A stretch of 64,000 nucleotides of DNA, from the NCBI GenBank assembly GCA_028868855.1, contig JAGWTR010000004.1, positions 124,001 to 188,000 on the forward strand. The letters run 5' to 3'. The first letter of the stretch is position 1. Each line of letters begins with the position of its first letter. Shown here one piece after another: positions 16,662 through 26,353 of the stretch. Origin of the DNA: Burkholderiales bacterium (GTDB taxonomy: Bacteria > Pseudomonadota > Gammaproteobacteria > Burkholderiales > Burkholderiaceae_C). The position numbers and the translations under genes are program-made. The notes below the pieces were generated by a model. That model was given only the letters and a program-made list of their open reading frames with translations. It had not been told where the DNA came from and searched no databases.

Positions 16662-19499
16662 ATGACTGAACTTGCCAAATCTTTCGACCCCGCCCCCATC
16701 GAAGCCCAGTGGGGCCCGCTGTGGGAACAACGCGGCCTCTACGCCCCGACGCTGGACACCGGCAAACCGTCGTTTTCCGTCCAACTGCCCCCCCCCAATG
16801 TGACCGGCACGCTGCACATGGGACATGCGTTCAACCAGACCATCATGGACTCGCTGACGCGCTACCACCGCATGCGTGGCTTCAACACTCTGTGGGTGCC
16901 TGGCACTGACCACGCGGGAATTGCCACACAGATCGTGGTGGAGCGGCAACTGCAGGAACAGAAACTCACCCGTCACCACCTGGGGCGCAAAAATTTCGTA
17001 TCGCGCATCTGGGAGTGGAAGGAAGAAAGCGGCACCACCATCACCCGCCAAATGCGTCGCATGGGCGCCAGCGTGAGTTGGGAACACGAATACTTCACCA
17101 TGGACCCCAAACTGTCCAAGGTCGTCACCGAGACATTCGTGACGCTGTTTGAGCAAGGCCTGATTTACCGAGGCAAGCGCCTGGTCAGCTGGGACCCGAT
17201 CCTCAAATCAGCGGTTTCGGACCTGGAAGTCGAAAGCGAAGAAGAAGACGGCAGCCTCTGGCACATCCGCTACCCGCTGGCCGATGGCAGCGGCGAACTG
17301 GTGGTCGCCACCACCCGCCCTGAAACCATGCTGGGCGACACCGCCGTCATGGTGCACCCTGAAGACGAGCGCTACCGCTCGATGCTCGGCAAGCAGGTCA
17401 AGCTGCCGCTGTCAGGCCGCCTGGTGCCCATCATTGCCGACGACTACGTCGACAAGGAGTTTGGGACCGGCGTGGTGAAAGTCACCCCGGCGCACGACCC
17501 CAACGACTACGCAGTGGCGCAGCGTCATGGTCTGCCCATGATCACCATCTTCACGCTGGATGCCAAGGTTAACGACGAAGCGCCCGCCGCCTATCGAGGA
17601 CTCGACCGCTTCGTGGCCCGCAAACAGATCGTGACCGAACTGGAAGCCCAGGGCCTGCTGGTCGAGGTCAAGAAGCACAAGCTCATGGTGCCGCGTTGCA
17701 CCCGCACCGGCCAGATCATCGAACCCATGCTCACGGACCAATGGTTCGTCGCCATGAATAAGGCGGCCCCGTCCGTGGACGGCCGACCTGGCAAGAGCAT
17801 CGCCCAGGAAGCCATCGAAGTCGTCGAGAACGGAGAAGTCAAGTTCGTGCCCGAGCAATGGGTCAACACCTACAACCAGTGGATGAAGAACATCCAGGAC
17901 TGGTGCATCAGCCGCCAGCTGTGGTGGGGCCATCAGATTCCCGCCTGGTATGGCGACGATGGTGAAATCTTCGTGGCGCGCAGCGAAGATGACGCCCGCG
18001 CCAAGGCCACGGCGGCCGGCTACTCGGGCGGCTTGACACGCGATGAAGACGTGCTGGACACCTGGTATTCATCGGCCCTGGTGCCGTTTTCGACCTTGGG
18101 CTGGCCTGAAAAAACGATTGAGCAGGACCTGTTCCTGCCCTCGTCCGTGCTGGTCACCGGCTACGACATCATCTTCTTCTGGGTCGCCCGGATGATCATG
18201 ATGACCAAGCACTTTACTGGCAAGGTGCCCTTCAAACACGTCTACATCCACGGCCTGGTGCGCGATGCGCAAGGCCACAAGATGTCCAAGTCCGAAGGCA
18301 ATGTTCTGGATCCAGTCGACCTGATCGATGGCATCGAACTGGCGCCCTTGCTGGACAAACGCACCACCGGCCTGCGCAAACCTGAGACCGCGCCCAAGGT
18401 GCGCAAAAACACCGAAAAGGAATTCCCCGAGGGCATTCCTGGCTATGGGGCCGATGCGCTGCGCTTCACCTTCGCGGCCTTGGCCAGCCTGGGCCGCAGC
18501 ATCAACTTCGACAGCAAGCGCTGCGAGGGCTACCGCAACTTCTGCAACAAGCTGTGGAACGCCACGCGCTTCGTGTTGATGAACTGTGAAGGACAGGACT
18601 GCGGATTGAAAGCCCAAGCGCCCGGCGCCTGCACCACCGGCGAATACCTCGACTTCAGCCCGGCCGACCGCTGGATCGTCAGCGAGTTGCAGCGCGTTGA
18701 AAGCGCCGTCGAACAAGGCTTTGCCGAGTTCCGCCTCGACAACGTGGCCAACGCCATCTACCAATTCGTGTGGGACGAATACTGCGACTGGTACCTCGAA
18801 ATCGCCAAGGTGCAGATCCAGTCCGGTACCCAGGCGCAACAGCGCGCCACCCGCCGCAGCCTGATCCGCGTGCTGGAAACCGTGCTGCGCCTGCTGCACC
18901 CGATTACGCCATTCATCACCGAAGAACTCTGGCAGGCCGTGGCCCCCGTCGCTGGCCGCAAGGCACCAGGGTCAGACGAATCGATCGTGACGGCCCCCTA
19001 CCCGACGCCGGACCTCAGCCGCCTCGACCCCACGTCGGACGCCTGGGTCGCCCGACTCAAGTCGGTGGTAGGCACCTGCCGCACCCTGCGCAGCGAAATG
19101 AGCCTGTCGCCAGCCGCCCGAGTGCCCTTGCTGACGGTGGGGGATGCCACCTTCATCACCCAGGCCGCCCCATTGATCAAAGCCCTGGCCAAGCTGAGCG
19201 AGGTCCAGGTGCTGGACGAGGCCGCCTTCACCGCCGCCACCAGCATGGCGCCGGTGGCCGTGCAAGGCGAAACGCGCCTGGCCTTGCATGTCGAAGTCGA
19301 CGTGGCAGCCGAACGCGAACGCCTGGGTAAGGAAATCACACGCCTGGAGGGCGAAATCACCAAGGTCAACGGCAAGCTGGGCAACGAAAGCTTCGTGGCC
19401 CGTGCGCCCGCTGCCGTGGTCGAACAGGAAAAGCAACGTCTGACCGACTTCACCAGCGCGTTGGCACGTGTGCGCGACCAGTTCCAGCGGCTGGCCTGA
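16662..19499 (+). CDS. valS: Valyl-tRNA synthetase
   Basis: This class I aminoacyl-tRNA synthetase is full length at 945 residues. The HIGH-type motif is [17 protein letters not shown] (near 45) and the KMSKS motif is [10 protein letters not shown] (near 540). An editing (CP1) domain lies between them with [17 protein letters not shown]. The C-terminal about 65 residues form the arginine/glutamate-rich coiled coil arm typical of ValRS. It is divergent from uspA with 137 bases between. A TAAAAT hexamer at 16608-16613 could be its -10, but I see no clear -35. galU follows after 44 bases. Confidence 0.98.
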   Translation: MTELAKSFDPAPIEAQWGPLWEQRGLYAPTLDTGKPSFSVQLPPPNVTGTLHMGHAFNQTIMDSLTRYHRMRGFNTLWVPGTDHAGIATQIVVERQLQEQKLTRHHLGRKNFVSRIWEWKEESGTTITRQMRRMGASVSWEHEYFTMDPKLSKVVTETFVTLFEQGLIYRGKRLVSWDPILKSAVSDLEVESEEEDGSLWHIRYPLADGSGELVVATTRPETMLGDTAVMVHPEDERYRSMLGKQVKLPLSGRLVPIIADDYVDKEFGTGVVKVTPAHDPNDYAVAQRHGLPMITIFTLDAKVNDEAPAAYRGLDRFVARKQIVTELEAQGLLVEVKKHKLMVPRCTRTGQIIEPMLTDQWFVAMNKAAPSVDGRPGKSIAQEAIEVVENGEVKFVPEQWVNTYNQWMKNIQDWCISRQLWWGHQIPAWYGDDGEIFVARSEDDARAKATAAGYSGGLTRDEDVLDTWYSSALVPFSTLGWPEKTIEQDLFLPSSVLVTGYDIIFFWVARMIMMTKHFTGKVPFKHVYIHGLVRDAQGHKMSKSEGNVLDPVDLIDGIELAPLLDKRTTGLRKPETAPKVRKNTEKEFPEGIPGYGADALRFTFAALASLGRSINFDSKRCEGYRNFCNKLWNATRFVLMNCEGQDCGLKAQAPGACTTGEYLDFSPADRWIVSELQRVESAVEQGFAEFRLDNVANAIYQFVWDEYCDWYLEIAKVQIQSGTQAQQRATRRSLIRVLETVLRLLHPITPFITEELWQAVAPVAGRKAPGSDESIVTAPYPTPDLSRLDPTSDAWVARLKSVVGTCRTLRSEMSLSPAARVPLLTVGDATFITQAAPLIKALAKLSEVQVLDEAAFTAATSMAPVAVQGETRLALHVEVDVAAERERLGKEITRLEGEITKVNGKLGNESFVARAPAAVVEQEKQRLTDFTSALARVRDQFQRLA

Positions 19500-19543
19500 C
19501 CCACGCAGCCCCTCCAGAAACCAGCCTCCAAGGAATTTATTGC

Positions 19544-20413
19544 ATGCAAATCACCAAGGCTATTTTTCCAGTTGCCGGCCTGGGCACGCGATTTTTACCC
19601 GCCACCAAGGCCCAGCCCAAAGAAATGCTGACCGTGGTCGACAAGCCATTGATTCAATACGCCGTCGAAGAAGCTTATGCCGCCGGCATCCGCGAAATGA
19701 TTTTCGTCACGGGTCGGCACAAGCGTCCCATTGAAGACCACTTTGACACCGCCTTTGAACTGGAATACGAGCTGGAGCAGGCCGGCAAGACCGAGTTGCT
19801 CAACGTGGTCCAGTCCATCAAACCAGCGGACATGGAATGCGTCTTCGTACGTCAGGCCAAGAGCCTGGGCCTGGGCCACGCGGTGCTTTGCGGCGAGCGC
19901 CTGGTGCGTGGTGAGCCGTTCGCCGTGCTGCTGGCCGACGACCTGATGGTCGGCGAACCACCCGTGCTCAGCCAGATGGTCGAGCAATTCAAGCACTGGC
20001 GCGCGTCCATCCTGGCCGTGCAAGAGGTGCCCCAGGCGCAGACCAAACGCTATGGCATCGTCGCCGGCATACCCGTCAATGACCGGTTGATGGATGTCTC
20101 ACGCATCGTCGAGAAGCCCGAACCCGACGTCGCGCCATCACGCCTGGGTGTGGCCGGGCGCTACATCCTCACCCCCGGCATTTTTGACGAAATTCGCCGC
20201 CAACCCCGGGGAGTCGGCAACGAAATCCAGCTCACCGATGGCATTGCCGGCATATTGCGCCGCGAGAAGGTATTTGCCTATCAATACCAGGGCAAGCGCT
20301 ATGACTGCGGCAGCAAGGAAGGCTTTCTGGAAGCCAACATCGAGTTGGGCTTGCAACACCCCCAGGTGGGATCTTGGCTCAAAGGCTACCTGAAACAAAT
20401 CAAACTGGATTGA
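19544..20413 (+). CDS. galU: UTP-glucose-1-phosphate uridylyltransferase
   Basis: GalU makes UDP-glucose from glucose-1-phosphate and UTP for envelope polysaccharides and trehalose/LPS synthesis. The 289-residue product starts with the nucleotidyltransferase signature FPVAGLGTRFLPATKAQPKEM and contains VEKPEPDVAPSRLGVAGRY and the sugar-binding EIQLTDGI. The size and motifs are typical of bacterial GalU. It follows valS by 44 bases and may share its transcript. Its 3' end overlaps the convergent aroK gene by 14 bases. Confidence 0.96.
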   Translation: MQITKAIFPVAGLGTRFLPATKAQPKEMLTVVDKPLIQYAVEEAYAAGIREMIFVTGRHKRPIEDHFDTAFELEYELEQAGKTELLNVVQSIKPADMECVFVRQAKSLGLGHAVLCGERLVRGEPFAVLLADDLMVGEPPVLSQMVEQFKHWRASILAVQEVPQAQTKRYGIVAGIPVNDRLMDVSRIVEKPEPDVAPSRLGVAGRYILTPGIFDEIRRQPRGVGNEIQLTDGIAGILRREKVFAYQYQGKRYDCGSKEGFLEANIELGLQHPQVGSWLKGYLKQIKLD

Positions 20414-20969
20414 CCGGTGACTGTTCGGGTGATGGCGGATTCAACAATCCCGCCATTTCAAGTTGCATGACGATCATGTTGACAAGAGTGCCCACTGACG
20501 GGCGCCCGGTGTCAACGCGGTAATGAGAGGTTTGCTCGTAGAGTGGGTCTCGCTCGTCATACAGTTCACGCAGCTTGGCCAGCGGGTCTTTAACCTGCAA
20601 TAACGGCCGCTGGGTGTCATGCCGCAAACGCCGAAACAACTCTTCGGGGGTGGAGCGCAGATACACCACGGTGCACCGCTCGCGCAAGTGCTGCCGGTTC
20701 GCAGGCCTCAACACCGCGCCACCACCGGTGGCGATCACCAGTGGCACGCCATCAGGCGCCAAGGTCAACTCGTCAATAACGGTTTCTTCCTGATCCCGAA
20801 ACAGCGCTTCGCCGTGCTGTTCGAAAAACAAACGGATCGGCATGCCGATCCGTTCTTCGAGCACGGCGTCGGAATCGACAAACCGTCCACCAAGCCTCTT
20901 TGCGAGATGTCGCCCGACGGTGGATTTACCACCACCGGGCAGACCAATGAGCGCAATCAAGCTGGTCAA
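20400..20969 (-). CDS. aroK: Shikimate kinase
   Basis: This enzyme phosphorylates shikimate at O3 in aromatic amino acid synthesis. The 189-residue product has the P-loop GLPGGGKSTVG (near 12-18), the shikimate-binding FVDSD and GGGAVLRPANR, and the lid arginine region FRRLRHDTQRPLL. It lies 9 bases downstream of pilQ on the same strand. The pilMNOPQ-aroK order is common in beta- and gammaproteobacteria (usually followed by aroB, which is not here). The C-terminal tail after residue 175 is variable. Confidence 0.95.
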   Translation of the reverse strand: MTSLIALIGLPGGGKSTVGRHLAKRLGGRFVDSDAVLEERIGMPIRLFFEQHGEALFRDQEETVIDELTLAPDGVPLVIATGGGAVLRPANRQHLRERCTVVYLRSTPEELFRRLRHDTQRPLLQVKDPLAKLRELYDERDPLYEQTSHYRVDTGRPSVGTLVNMIVMQLEMAGLLNPPSPEQSPVNPV

Positions 20970-20978
20970 GATCCTCGC

Positions 20979-23108
20979 TCAGCGCAGAGCGCCCTTCTCG
21001 GACACCACCTTGGGTGTCAGGAAGATCAACAACTCCGAGCGCTTGGATGAACGAGAGTTGTTCTTGAAGAGCACGCCCAGATAGGGAATGTCGCCGAGCA
21101 ACGGCACCTTCTGCACCTGCTCATTTTCCTGCTGGATGAAGATGCCGCCAATCACCACGGTGCCGCCATTCTCAACCAACACCTGCGTCTGCACGTGTTT
21201 GGTATCGATGGCGTAACCTGCTGTGGTCACTTGGCCCACACTGTCCTTGTTCACGTCCACATCCAGGATGATGCTGCCTTCGGGCGTGATTTGCGGCGTC
21301 ACTTCCAGCTTCAGGTTGGCCTTGCGGAAGGAAATGGCCGTTGCACCGCTGGACGTTGCCGTTTGGTACGGCAACTCCGTCCCTTGTTCAATCAAGGCCT
21401 TGACTTGGTCGGCCGTGATCACCCGCGGGCTGGACACAATCTTGCCCTTGCCATCGGCTTCGAGGGCAGACAACTCAAGATTCAGGAAACGGGTCCTGGC
21501 CGAGTTGAACAGCGAAATACCGACGCTGGCGGGGTTGTACCCATTCAGGGCCGTGGCGGGAAGGCTCAGGAACTGAGAATTGGGGATGAAATCCACCTTG
21601 TCCGTCACCTGGCCAGACACTGCGCCCGTGCCCAGGTAGTTGCCTGAGATGCCGACACCAACCTTGCCCGTAGCAATACTCGAACCGCCCAACTTCACAC
21701 CCAAGGACTTACCAAAGCTGTCGTCCGCTTCCACAATCCGGGCCTCGATCAGCACCTGACGCACCGGGATGTCGATCTTGCTGATGAGCTGCTGAACTTC
21801 TTCCAGTTTGGACGGGATGTCGTTGACAAAGATCTGGTTGGTTCGGGTCTCATAGATCAAGCTGCCGCGTGGCGACAAGATCCGCGTGTTTTGCCCGCTG
21901 CCACCGCTGCCCCCGGAGGTTTGACCTCCTGTCAGCCCCTTGGCAATTTGATCCGCCTTGGTGTAGTTCAACTGGAAGGCCTGCGTACGCAGTGGCTCCA
22001 GCGCGGACACCTGAGCCTTGGCCTCCAGGTCGATCTTTTCCTTGGCGTTGATTTCATCCTTGGGGGCGATCCACAAAACGTTGCCGCTCTTGCGCACGCC
22101 CAGACCCTTGGCCTGCAAAATGATGTCCAGCGCCTGGTCCCACGGAACGTCTTTCAGACGCAAGGTGACGTTGCCCGTGACGGTGTCGCTGGTCACCACG
22201 TTGAAGTTGGTGAAATCGGCAATGACTTGCAGCAAGGCGCGCACTTCAATGTTTTGGAAGTTCAGCGACAGCTTCTCACCCGCATAGCCGGGGCCTTGCG
22301 TCAGCTTGTTGGGGTCGACCTTGCGGTTGCGCACTTCCAGCACAAACTGGCTGTCGCTTTGATAAGCGGAGTGTTCCCAGTCACCACGCGCATCCACCGA
22401 CAGGCGAACACGATCACCCGACTGGGTCGCCGAGATCGATTGCACGGGGGTGCCAAAGTCGGTGACGTCATAGCGGCGCTTGAGGCGGTCCGGCAAAGTC
22501 GCTCGGACGAATTCAACCACCAGGTTCTGGCCCTGCTGCTTGATGTCCACCCCCACTTGGTTGTTGGGCAGGTCGACCACGACCCGGCCCGCGCCATCCT
22601 GCCCACGGCGGAAATCGATGTCCTTCAAGGCCAACGGCGACACGTTCTGCGCCTCGGCAAAATGAACCGTCTGAGCCGCCTTGGGCACCGATTTCACCTC
22701 TGCCGGTGCGCCAGCAGGAGCGCTGGCCACGGATTGATCCAGCACCAGAAGCAGGGCCTTGCCTTGCAATTGAGCTTTGTAGGTGGTGGCTTGGCGAAGG
22801 TTCAGGACAAGGCGGGTGCGCTCACCGGCCTGCGCGATATTCACCGTCCGCAAATTGCCCTGATTGACGTCGACCAAATTGCGCCCCAATGCATTGGTGA
22901 CGCCCGGCAGGTCAATGGCGATGCGCGGAGGGGTTTGAATGACAAACCCAGCCGGCACCAAGGCCAACGGTTCTGACAGTTCAATGCGCACGACCTCGGC
23001 CCCATTTTGTTGGGTGCTCGTGATGGACTGGATCGCAGCCGCGGCCCAGGTCAGCGGAGACACCAGGGCCAGAGAGACTCCGGCCAGCACGATGCGCCAC
23101 GGTTTCAT
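20979..23108 (-). CDS. pilQ: Type IV pilus outer-membrane secretin
   Basis: PilQ forms the outer-membrane gate for type IV pili. The 709-residue product has a signal peptide, one or two N-terminal AMIN domains (about 25-250, peptidoglycan binding), the STN/N0-N1 region (about 290-400, FQNIEVRALLQVIADFTNFN) and the C-terminal secretin domain (about 470-700, RQVLIEARIVEADDSFGKSL; GGTVVIGGIFIQQ; VPLLGDIPYLGVLFK). The start at 23108 (MKPWRIVLAG) was chosen over the longer frame from 23135. An AGGAG ribosome site lies 9 bases before it and it gives a proper signal peptide. The upstream ATG overlaps pilP by ATGA and remains possible. Confidence 0.96.
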   Translation of the reverse strand: MKPWRIVLAGVSLALVSPLTWAAAAIQSITSTQQNGAEVVRIELSEPLALVPAGFVIQTPPRIAIDLPGVTNALGRNLVDVNQGNLRTVNIAQAGERTRLVLNLRQATTYKAQLQGKALLLVLDQSVASAPAGAPAEVKSVPKAAQTVHFAEAQNVSPLALKDIDFRRGQDGAGRVVVDLPNNQVGVDIKQQGQNLVVEFVRATLPDRLKRRYDVTDFGTPVQSISATQSGDRVRLSVDARGDWEHSAYQSDSQFVLEVRNRKVDPNKLTQGPGYAGEKLSLNFQNIEVRALLQVIADFTNFNVVTSDTVTGNVTLRLKDVPWDQALDIILQAKGLGVRKSGNVLWIAPKDEINAKEKIDLEAKAQVSALEPLRTQAFQLNYTKADQIAKGLTGGQTSGGSGGSGQNTRILSPRGSLIYETRTNQIFVNDIPSKLEEVQQLISKIDIPVRQVLIEARIVEADDSFGKSLGVKLGGSSIATGKVGVGISGNYLGTGAVSGQVTDKVDFIPNSQFLSLPATALNGYNPASVGISLFNSARTRFLNLELSALEADGKGKIVSSPRVITADQVKALIEQGTELPYQTATSSGATAISFRKANLKLEVTPQITPEGSIILDVDVNKDSVGQVTTAGYAIDTKHVQTQVLVENGGTVVIGGIFIQQENEQVQKVPLLGDIPYLGVLFKNNSRSSKRSELLIFLTPKVVSEKGALR

Positions 23109-23131
23109 AGACAATTTCTCCTGCAGGTAAT

Positions 23132-23668
23132 TCATCGCGCGGTCTCCTGGAGTTGCAGCGTCGTCGGGCGTTCAATCCATTCGCCAGCGGCATCCTGGAC
23201 GATTTCGCGCAACTCGATTTCGGTCTCGGTGATCTTCAAGATCTTTCCGTAATTCTGTCCAAGGTAATCCCCGGCCTTGACTTGATAGAGCAGGTTGTCA
23301 ACCTTGAGCAGGGCATAAGGAGCCCCCTTGCGGTTGACGCTACCTACCATGCTCATGCTGTCCAGCGGATACGCCTCCAGGGGTTCCTTGCGGCGATTGA
23401 GTTCGGCCGCCACAGCGGAATTCGGCTGCCGAGCCTCTTGCTTGAGGGCTACCGTCAATTTTTGGGTGCTGAAAGGCTCAATGCCGTCGGCTCCCACGTA
23501 GGCACGGGGGTTGAACTTTTGCGGCGGATTCAGCGGTGGAACACTGGGTTGCACCTCGTGGCGCTGCTGCTCCATCCAGGCTTTGAGTTCATCCTGCTGG
23601 GATGAGCAGGCGCTCACCAGCGTGATCGCGGCCAGGGCCATCAGGGTCAGATAAGGGCGACGCGTCAT
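23132..23668 (-). CDS. pilP: Type IV pilus assembly lipoprotein
   Basis: PilP is an inner-membrane lipoprotein that links the PilMNO platform to PilQ. The 178-residue product begins with a short signal peptide and a lipobox ending VSAC at about residue 21, followed by the Pro-rich linker PSVPPLNPPQKFNPRAY. It then has the PilP beta domain with LDSMSMVGSVNRKGAPYALL and VKAGDYLGQNYGKILKI. The start overlaps the pilO stop codon as ATGA, and it lies directly before pilQ. Confidence 0.95.
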   Translation of the reverse strand: MTRRPYLTLMALAAITLVSACSSQQDELKAWMEQQRHEVQPSVPPLNPPQKFNPRAYVGADGIEPFSTQKLTVALKQEARQPNSAVAAELNRRKEPLEAYPLDSMSMVGSVNRKGAPYALLKVDNLLYQVKAGDYLGQNYGKILKITETEIELREIVQDAAGEWIERPTTLQLQETAR

Positions 23669-24363
23669 TTCTTGTCCCCTTTCTGCTTCTTGGCCTGTTC
23701 ATCGCGCTGGGCTTGCACTTCGGCAGGGTCCAGGTAGCGGTAGGTGCGGGCGATGGCTTCCATGTAGAGGTTGCCTCCTGTCGCATCCTTGCCTGCCGTG
23801 GCCGGCGTGCCAATCACAAGGCCGTGCAAGGTCACGATCCGCGACAGATTGGCGATGTCCGCGGTGAAGGCGCCAATGTCGTGATAGCGACCGGTCACGC
23901 GAATCGCGATCGGCAACTCAGCGTAGTAATCCTTGACGGAGACTTGGCCGGGGCGGAACAGGTCGAACTCGAGGCCACGGCCCAGGCCTGCCTGGTTGAT
24001 GTCTGACAACAGCGCATCCATTTCGGCCTTGCCGGGAAGCTGCTTTTCAAGCTGGGTCACGTATTCCTGGACCTGCGTGCGCTGCTTGCGCAGCTCATTG
24101 AGATTGATGGCCTGCGCCAGCTTGCCACGATAGTCCTGCTTGAGCGCTGGCTCCTTGTCACGCTCGGCGGTGAGCTGATCGTCCTGACTGGACAACAGCG
24201 CGAACCAGCCTAAAGCAACCACCGCAACCCCCGCGACCACGAAAGTGGCCAGTTTGGGAAGGAGGGGCCACTGCCCAGGCTCGTTGGGGTTGAGCCCACG
24301 GAACTGGTCCTGCGCGTCAGACAACCACGCGTTGAAGTCAATGTTGATATTGGGTTTGGCCAT
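23665..24363 (-). CDS. pilO: Type IV pilus inner-membrane platform protein PilO
   Basis: This is a bitopic inner-membrane protein of 232 residues that pairs with PilN. It has a short cytoplasmic N-terminus (MAKPNINIDFNAWLSD), one membrane helix at about 30-50, a coiled coil (LAQINLNELRKQRTQVQEYV region, about 75-125) and a ferredoxin-like C-terminal domain. The ATG at 24363 was chosen because GAGG lies 9 bases upstream. TTG 24378 and ATG 24369 in the same frame are less well spaced. It ends with a lysine-rich tail overlapping pilP. Confidence 0.94.
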   Translation of the reverse strand: MAKPNINIDFNAWLSDAQDQFRGLNPNEPGQWPLLPKLATFVVAGVAVVALGWFALLSSQDDQLTAERDKEPALKQDYRGKLAQAINLNELRKQRTQVQEYVTQLEKQLPGKAEMDALLSDINQAGLGRGLEFDLFRPGQVSVKDYYAELPIAIRVTGRYHDIGAFTADIANLSRIVTLHGLVIGTPATAGKDATGGNLYMEAIARTYRYLDPAEVQAQRDEQAKKQKGDKK

Positions 24364-24374
24364 GTTCATCAGCC

Positions 24375-25031
24375 TCAAGACTTCTTGACCGCGGATGCAG
24401 TCGGACTCGGCGCCAAAGCACCAGACGCCGCACCCGAGGCGCCGGCAGCAACTGGCGCGGCGACATCCTGAGGACGCTTCAGATTCAAGCGCACCGAGAA
24501 ATCAAACAGGCGCTTGGGATCTCGCGCATCGCGCGTTTGCTGGTTGGATGCCTTGATTTCCTGCAACTCGGGCTTTTCCAGCCATTCGGACTTATAGGCC
24601 GTGTTGCGAAGGAACTCGGACACCCGCTCGTTGGTCTGTGCAACGCCGGTGACCATCACCGCCTGACCATCTTGCTTGATGGTCTTGAGGTAGATGCCTT
24701 CCGGGGTCTGGCGCACCAACTCATTGAGCATGTGCACGGGCATGTTGCGGTCGAGTTGCAGGTCTTCCACGGCTTTTTGGCGAGCCTTGAGGGACTCGAT
24801 CTCGGCCTTCAAGCCCGAGACGTCCTTGATGTCGTCTTCCAGCTTATGGATTTCGGCAGTGAGGAAGTCATTGCGCCCTTGCTGGGTCGAAATCATTTGC
24901 TGCAAGACCGCATAGCCCAGTGCCACAACCACGGCGCCAGCGACGGCTGACAGACCCAATCCGGCAAAGAAAGCCTGCTTGCGCAGGAGCCGTTTTTCCT
25001 CGCGATGAGGCAGTAGATTGATCAAAATCAT
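24375..25031 (-). CDS. pilN: Type IV pilus inner-membrane platform protein PilN
   Basis: PilN binds PilM through its cytoplasmic N-terminal motif INLLPHREEKR, seen here at residues 3-13. A membrane helix (about 22-45), a coiled coil and a small periplasmic domain follow. The product has 218 residues, with an Ala/Ser/Pro-rich C-terminal tail. The ATG at 25031 was chosen: it is preceded by GGAGG at 8 bases, overlaps the pilM stop as ATGA, and gives the conserved N-terminus. The longer frame to 25061 lies inside pilM. Confidence 0.95.
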   Translation of the reverse strand: MILINLLPHREEKRLLRKQAFFAGLGLSAVAGAVVVALGYAVLQQMISTQQGRNDFLTAEIHKLEDDIKDVSGLKAEIESLKARQKAVEDLQLDRNMPVHMLNELVRQTPEGIYLKTIKQDGQAVMVTGVAQTNERVSEFLRNTAYKSEWLEKPELQEIKASNQQTRDARDPKRLFDFSVRLNLKRPQDVAAPVAAGASGAASGALAPSPTASAVKKS

Positions 25032-26107
25032 GCGAGGAACCTCCGCATGGCCAGACCGCACGCAGTGAGGTAAGACGGTGCTTCCCGACGAAGTTTGCTT
25101 TCGCGGACGGCCGAGCCCAGTTTCATGCCCTCAAAGGGATTGACCACCATGGAAGCAAAACCGGTCAATTCAGTCACCCGGTCTTTCAGCCCTGGCAACG
25201 CTGCGGTGCCACCGGCCAGCATCACGTAGTGAACCTTGTGGTGCGGCGTACTGGTGAAGAAGTATTGCAAGGCACGACCAATTTCCTGCGACAGGCTGTC
25301 AACAAAGGGCCCCAGGAGGGTGTTTTGAAAGTCTTCCGGCAGATCACCAGCCAGCTTCTTGGTCTCGGCCTCTTCGAAGGAGAAGCCGTACTGGCGAGAT
25401 ATGAGCTGAGTCAACTGCGCGCCGCCAAAGGCCTGATCGCGGTCGTAGAGCAATTCGTGGTCGCGCAGCACCTTCAGGCTGGTGTTTTCCGCACCGATCT
25501 CAAACAGCGCCACGAGAGCGTCCTTGCCTTCACCGGGCAGACTTTCGACCAAGCGCTCCACCGCGAGGCGGGACGCATAGGACTCGATGTCCAGGATGGC
25601 GGGCTTGAGCCCTGCGGATTCGGCAAGACCCTGGCGGTCTTGCACACGGTCCTTGCGCGAGGCAGCAATCATCACTTCAACGTCGCCTGCCGAGGTGGGG
25701 CTGGGGCCGACCACGCAGAAATCGAGGCTCACTTCGTCAAGGGAGAACGGGATGTACTGGTTGGCCTCGGCCTCAACCTGCATCTCCATCTCTTCTTCGC
25801 GCAAGCCCGCTGGCAGCATGATCTTTTTCGTGATCACGGCCGATTGCGGCATGGCCATGGCGACATGCTTGGTGCGTGCGCCACTTTTGCTCACGACCTT
25901 GCGAACGGCCTCGGCCACTTCATCGAATTTTTCGATCTGGCCATCGACAATCCAGCCTTTTTCAAAGGGCTCGGACGCGAATCGTTCCAGAATGTATTCG
26001 CCAGTCGGAGACTGACTGAGCTCGACCAGCTTCACACTTGATGAACTGATGTCCAGTCCAATCATTGGCGGATGCTTGCGACCCAAAAGCGTGTCTAGAA
26101 AACTCAC
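25028..26107 (-). CDS. pilM: Type IV pilus actin-like assembly protein PilM
   Basis: PilM is a cytoplasmic actin-fold ATPase that docks on PilN and couples the PilB/PilT motors to the platform. Its phosphate-binding motif IGLDISSSSVKLVEL is at about 16-30 and a second, MLAGGTAALPGL, is near 300. It also has FEIGAENTSL, as in FtsA-like proteins. The product is about 359 residues. I take the GTG at 26107 (protein starts as MSFLDTLLGRK) with GGGGGA 5 bases upstream; another in-frame GTG is at 26119. It is the first gene of pilMNOPQ and is divergent from the penicillin-binding protein gene, the usual order. Confidence 0.94.
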   Translation of the reverse strand: MSFLDTLLGRKHPPMIGLDISSSSVKLVELSQSPTGEYILERFASEPFEKGWIVDGQIEKFDEVAEAVRKVVSKSGARTKHVAMAMPQSAVITKKIMLPAGLREEEMEMQVEAEANQYIPFSLDEVSLDFCVVGPSPTSAGDVEVMIAASRKDRVQDRQGLAESAGLKPAILDIESYASRLAVERLVESLPGEGKDALVALFEIGAENTSLKVLRDHELLYDRDQAFGGAQLTQLISRQYGFSFEEAETKKLAGDLPEDFQNTLLGPFVDSLSQEIGRALQYFFTSTPHHKVHYVMLAGGTAALPGLKDRVTELTGFASMVVNPFEGMKLGSAVRESKLRREAPSYLTACGLAMRRFLA

Positions 26108-26119
26108 TCTATCCCCCAC

Positions 26120-26136
26120 GCGCTAACCATTAGCGC
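26120..26136 (-). other. Perfect inverted repeat in the pilM leader
   Basis: The sequence GCGCTAA-CCA-TTAGCGC has perfect 7-bp arms and a 3-base centre. It lies directly before the GTG codons of pilM (26119 and 26107), so in RNA it would form a hairpin next to the ribosome site, or in DNA an operator. Only the symmetry is seen. Confidence 0.5.
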
Positions 26137-26279
26137 TGGAATGTTAATTAACCGCTTCAATGCTATCAGCAAAGGTTTTGTGTTTGATCGGAGATAAAGC
26201 AGGGCAAATCCCAAGCACGTTGCGATATGCACACGCCTTACAGACAGTTTCAAATGCGTCAGGATGTGAGCGGGAACGG

Positions 26280-26327
26280 CAGTGTGCCATGGTGTCCTGC
26301 ACACTGACGCGCCGGCCTTCCTATAAT
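26280..26327 (+). promoter_or_regulatory. Putative promoter of the PBP1A gene with an inverted repeat
   Basis: A perfect TATAAT is at 26322-26327, 26 bases before the ATG. No good -35 is seen at 16-18 bases. That region instead holds the right arm of a perfect inverted repeat, CAGTGTGC at 26280-26287 and GCACACTG at 26299-26306, separated by 11 bases. An activator or repressor site overlapping the -35 is a reasonable reading. The rest of the 26137-26353 gap shows nothing else I can name. Confidence 0.4.
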
Positions 26328-26353
26328 CCGCCCACTGTTTCAGGCGTGCCCAC

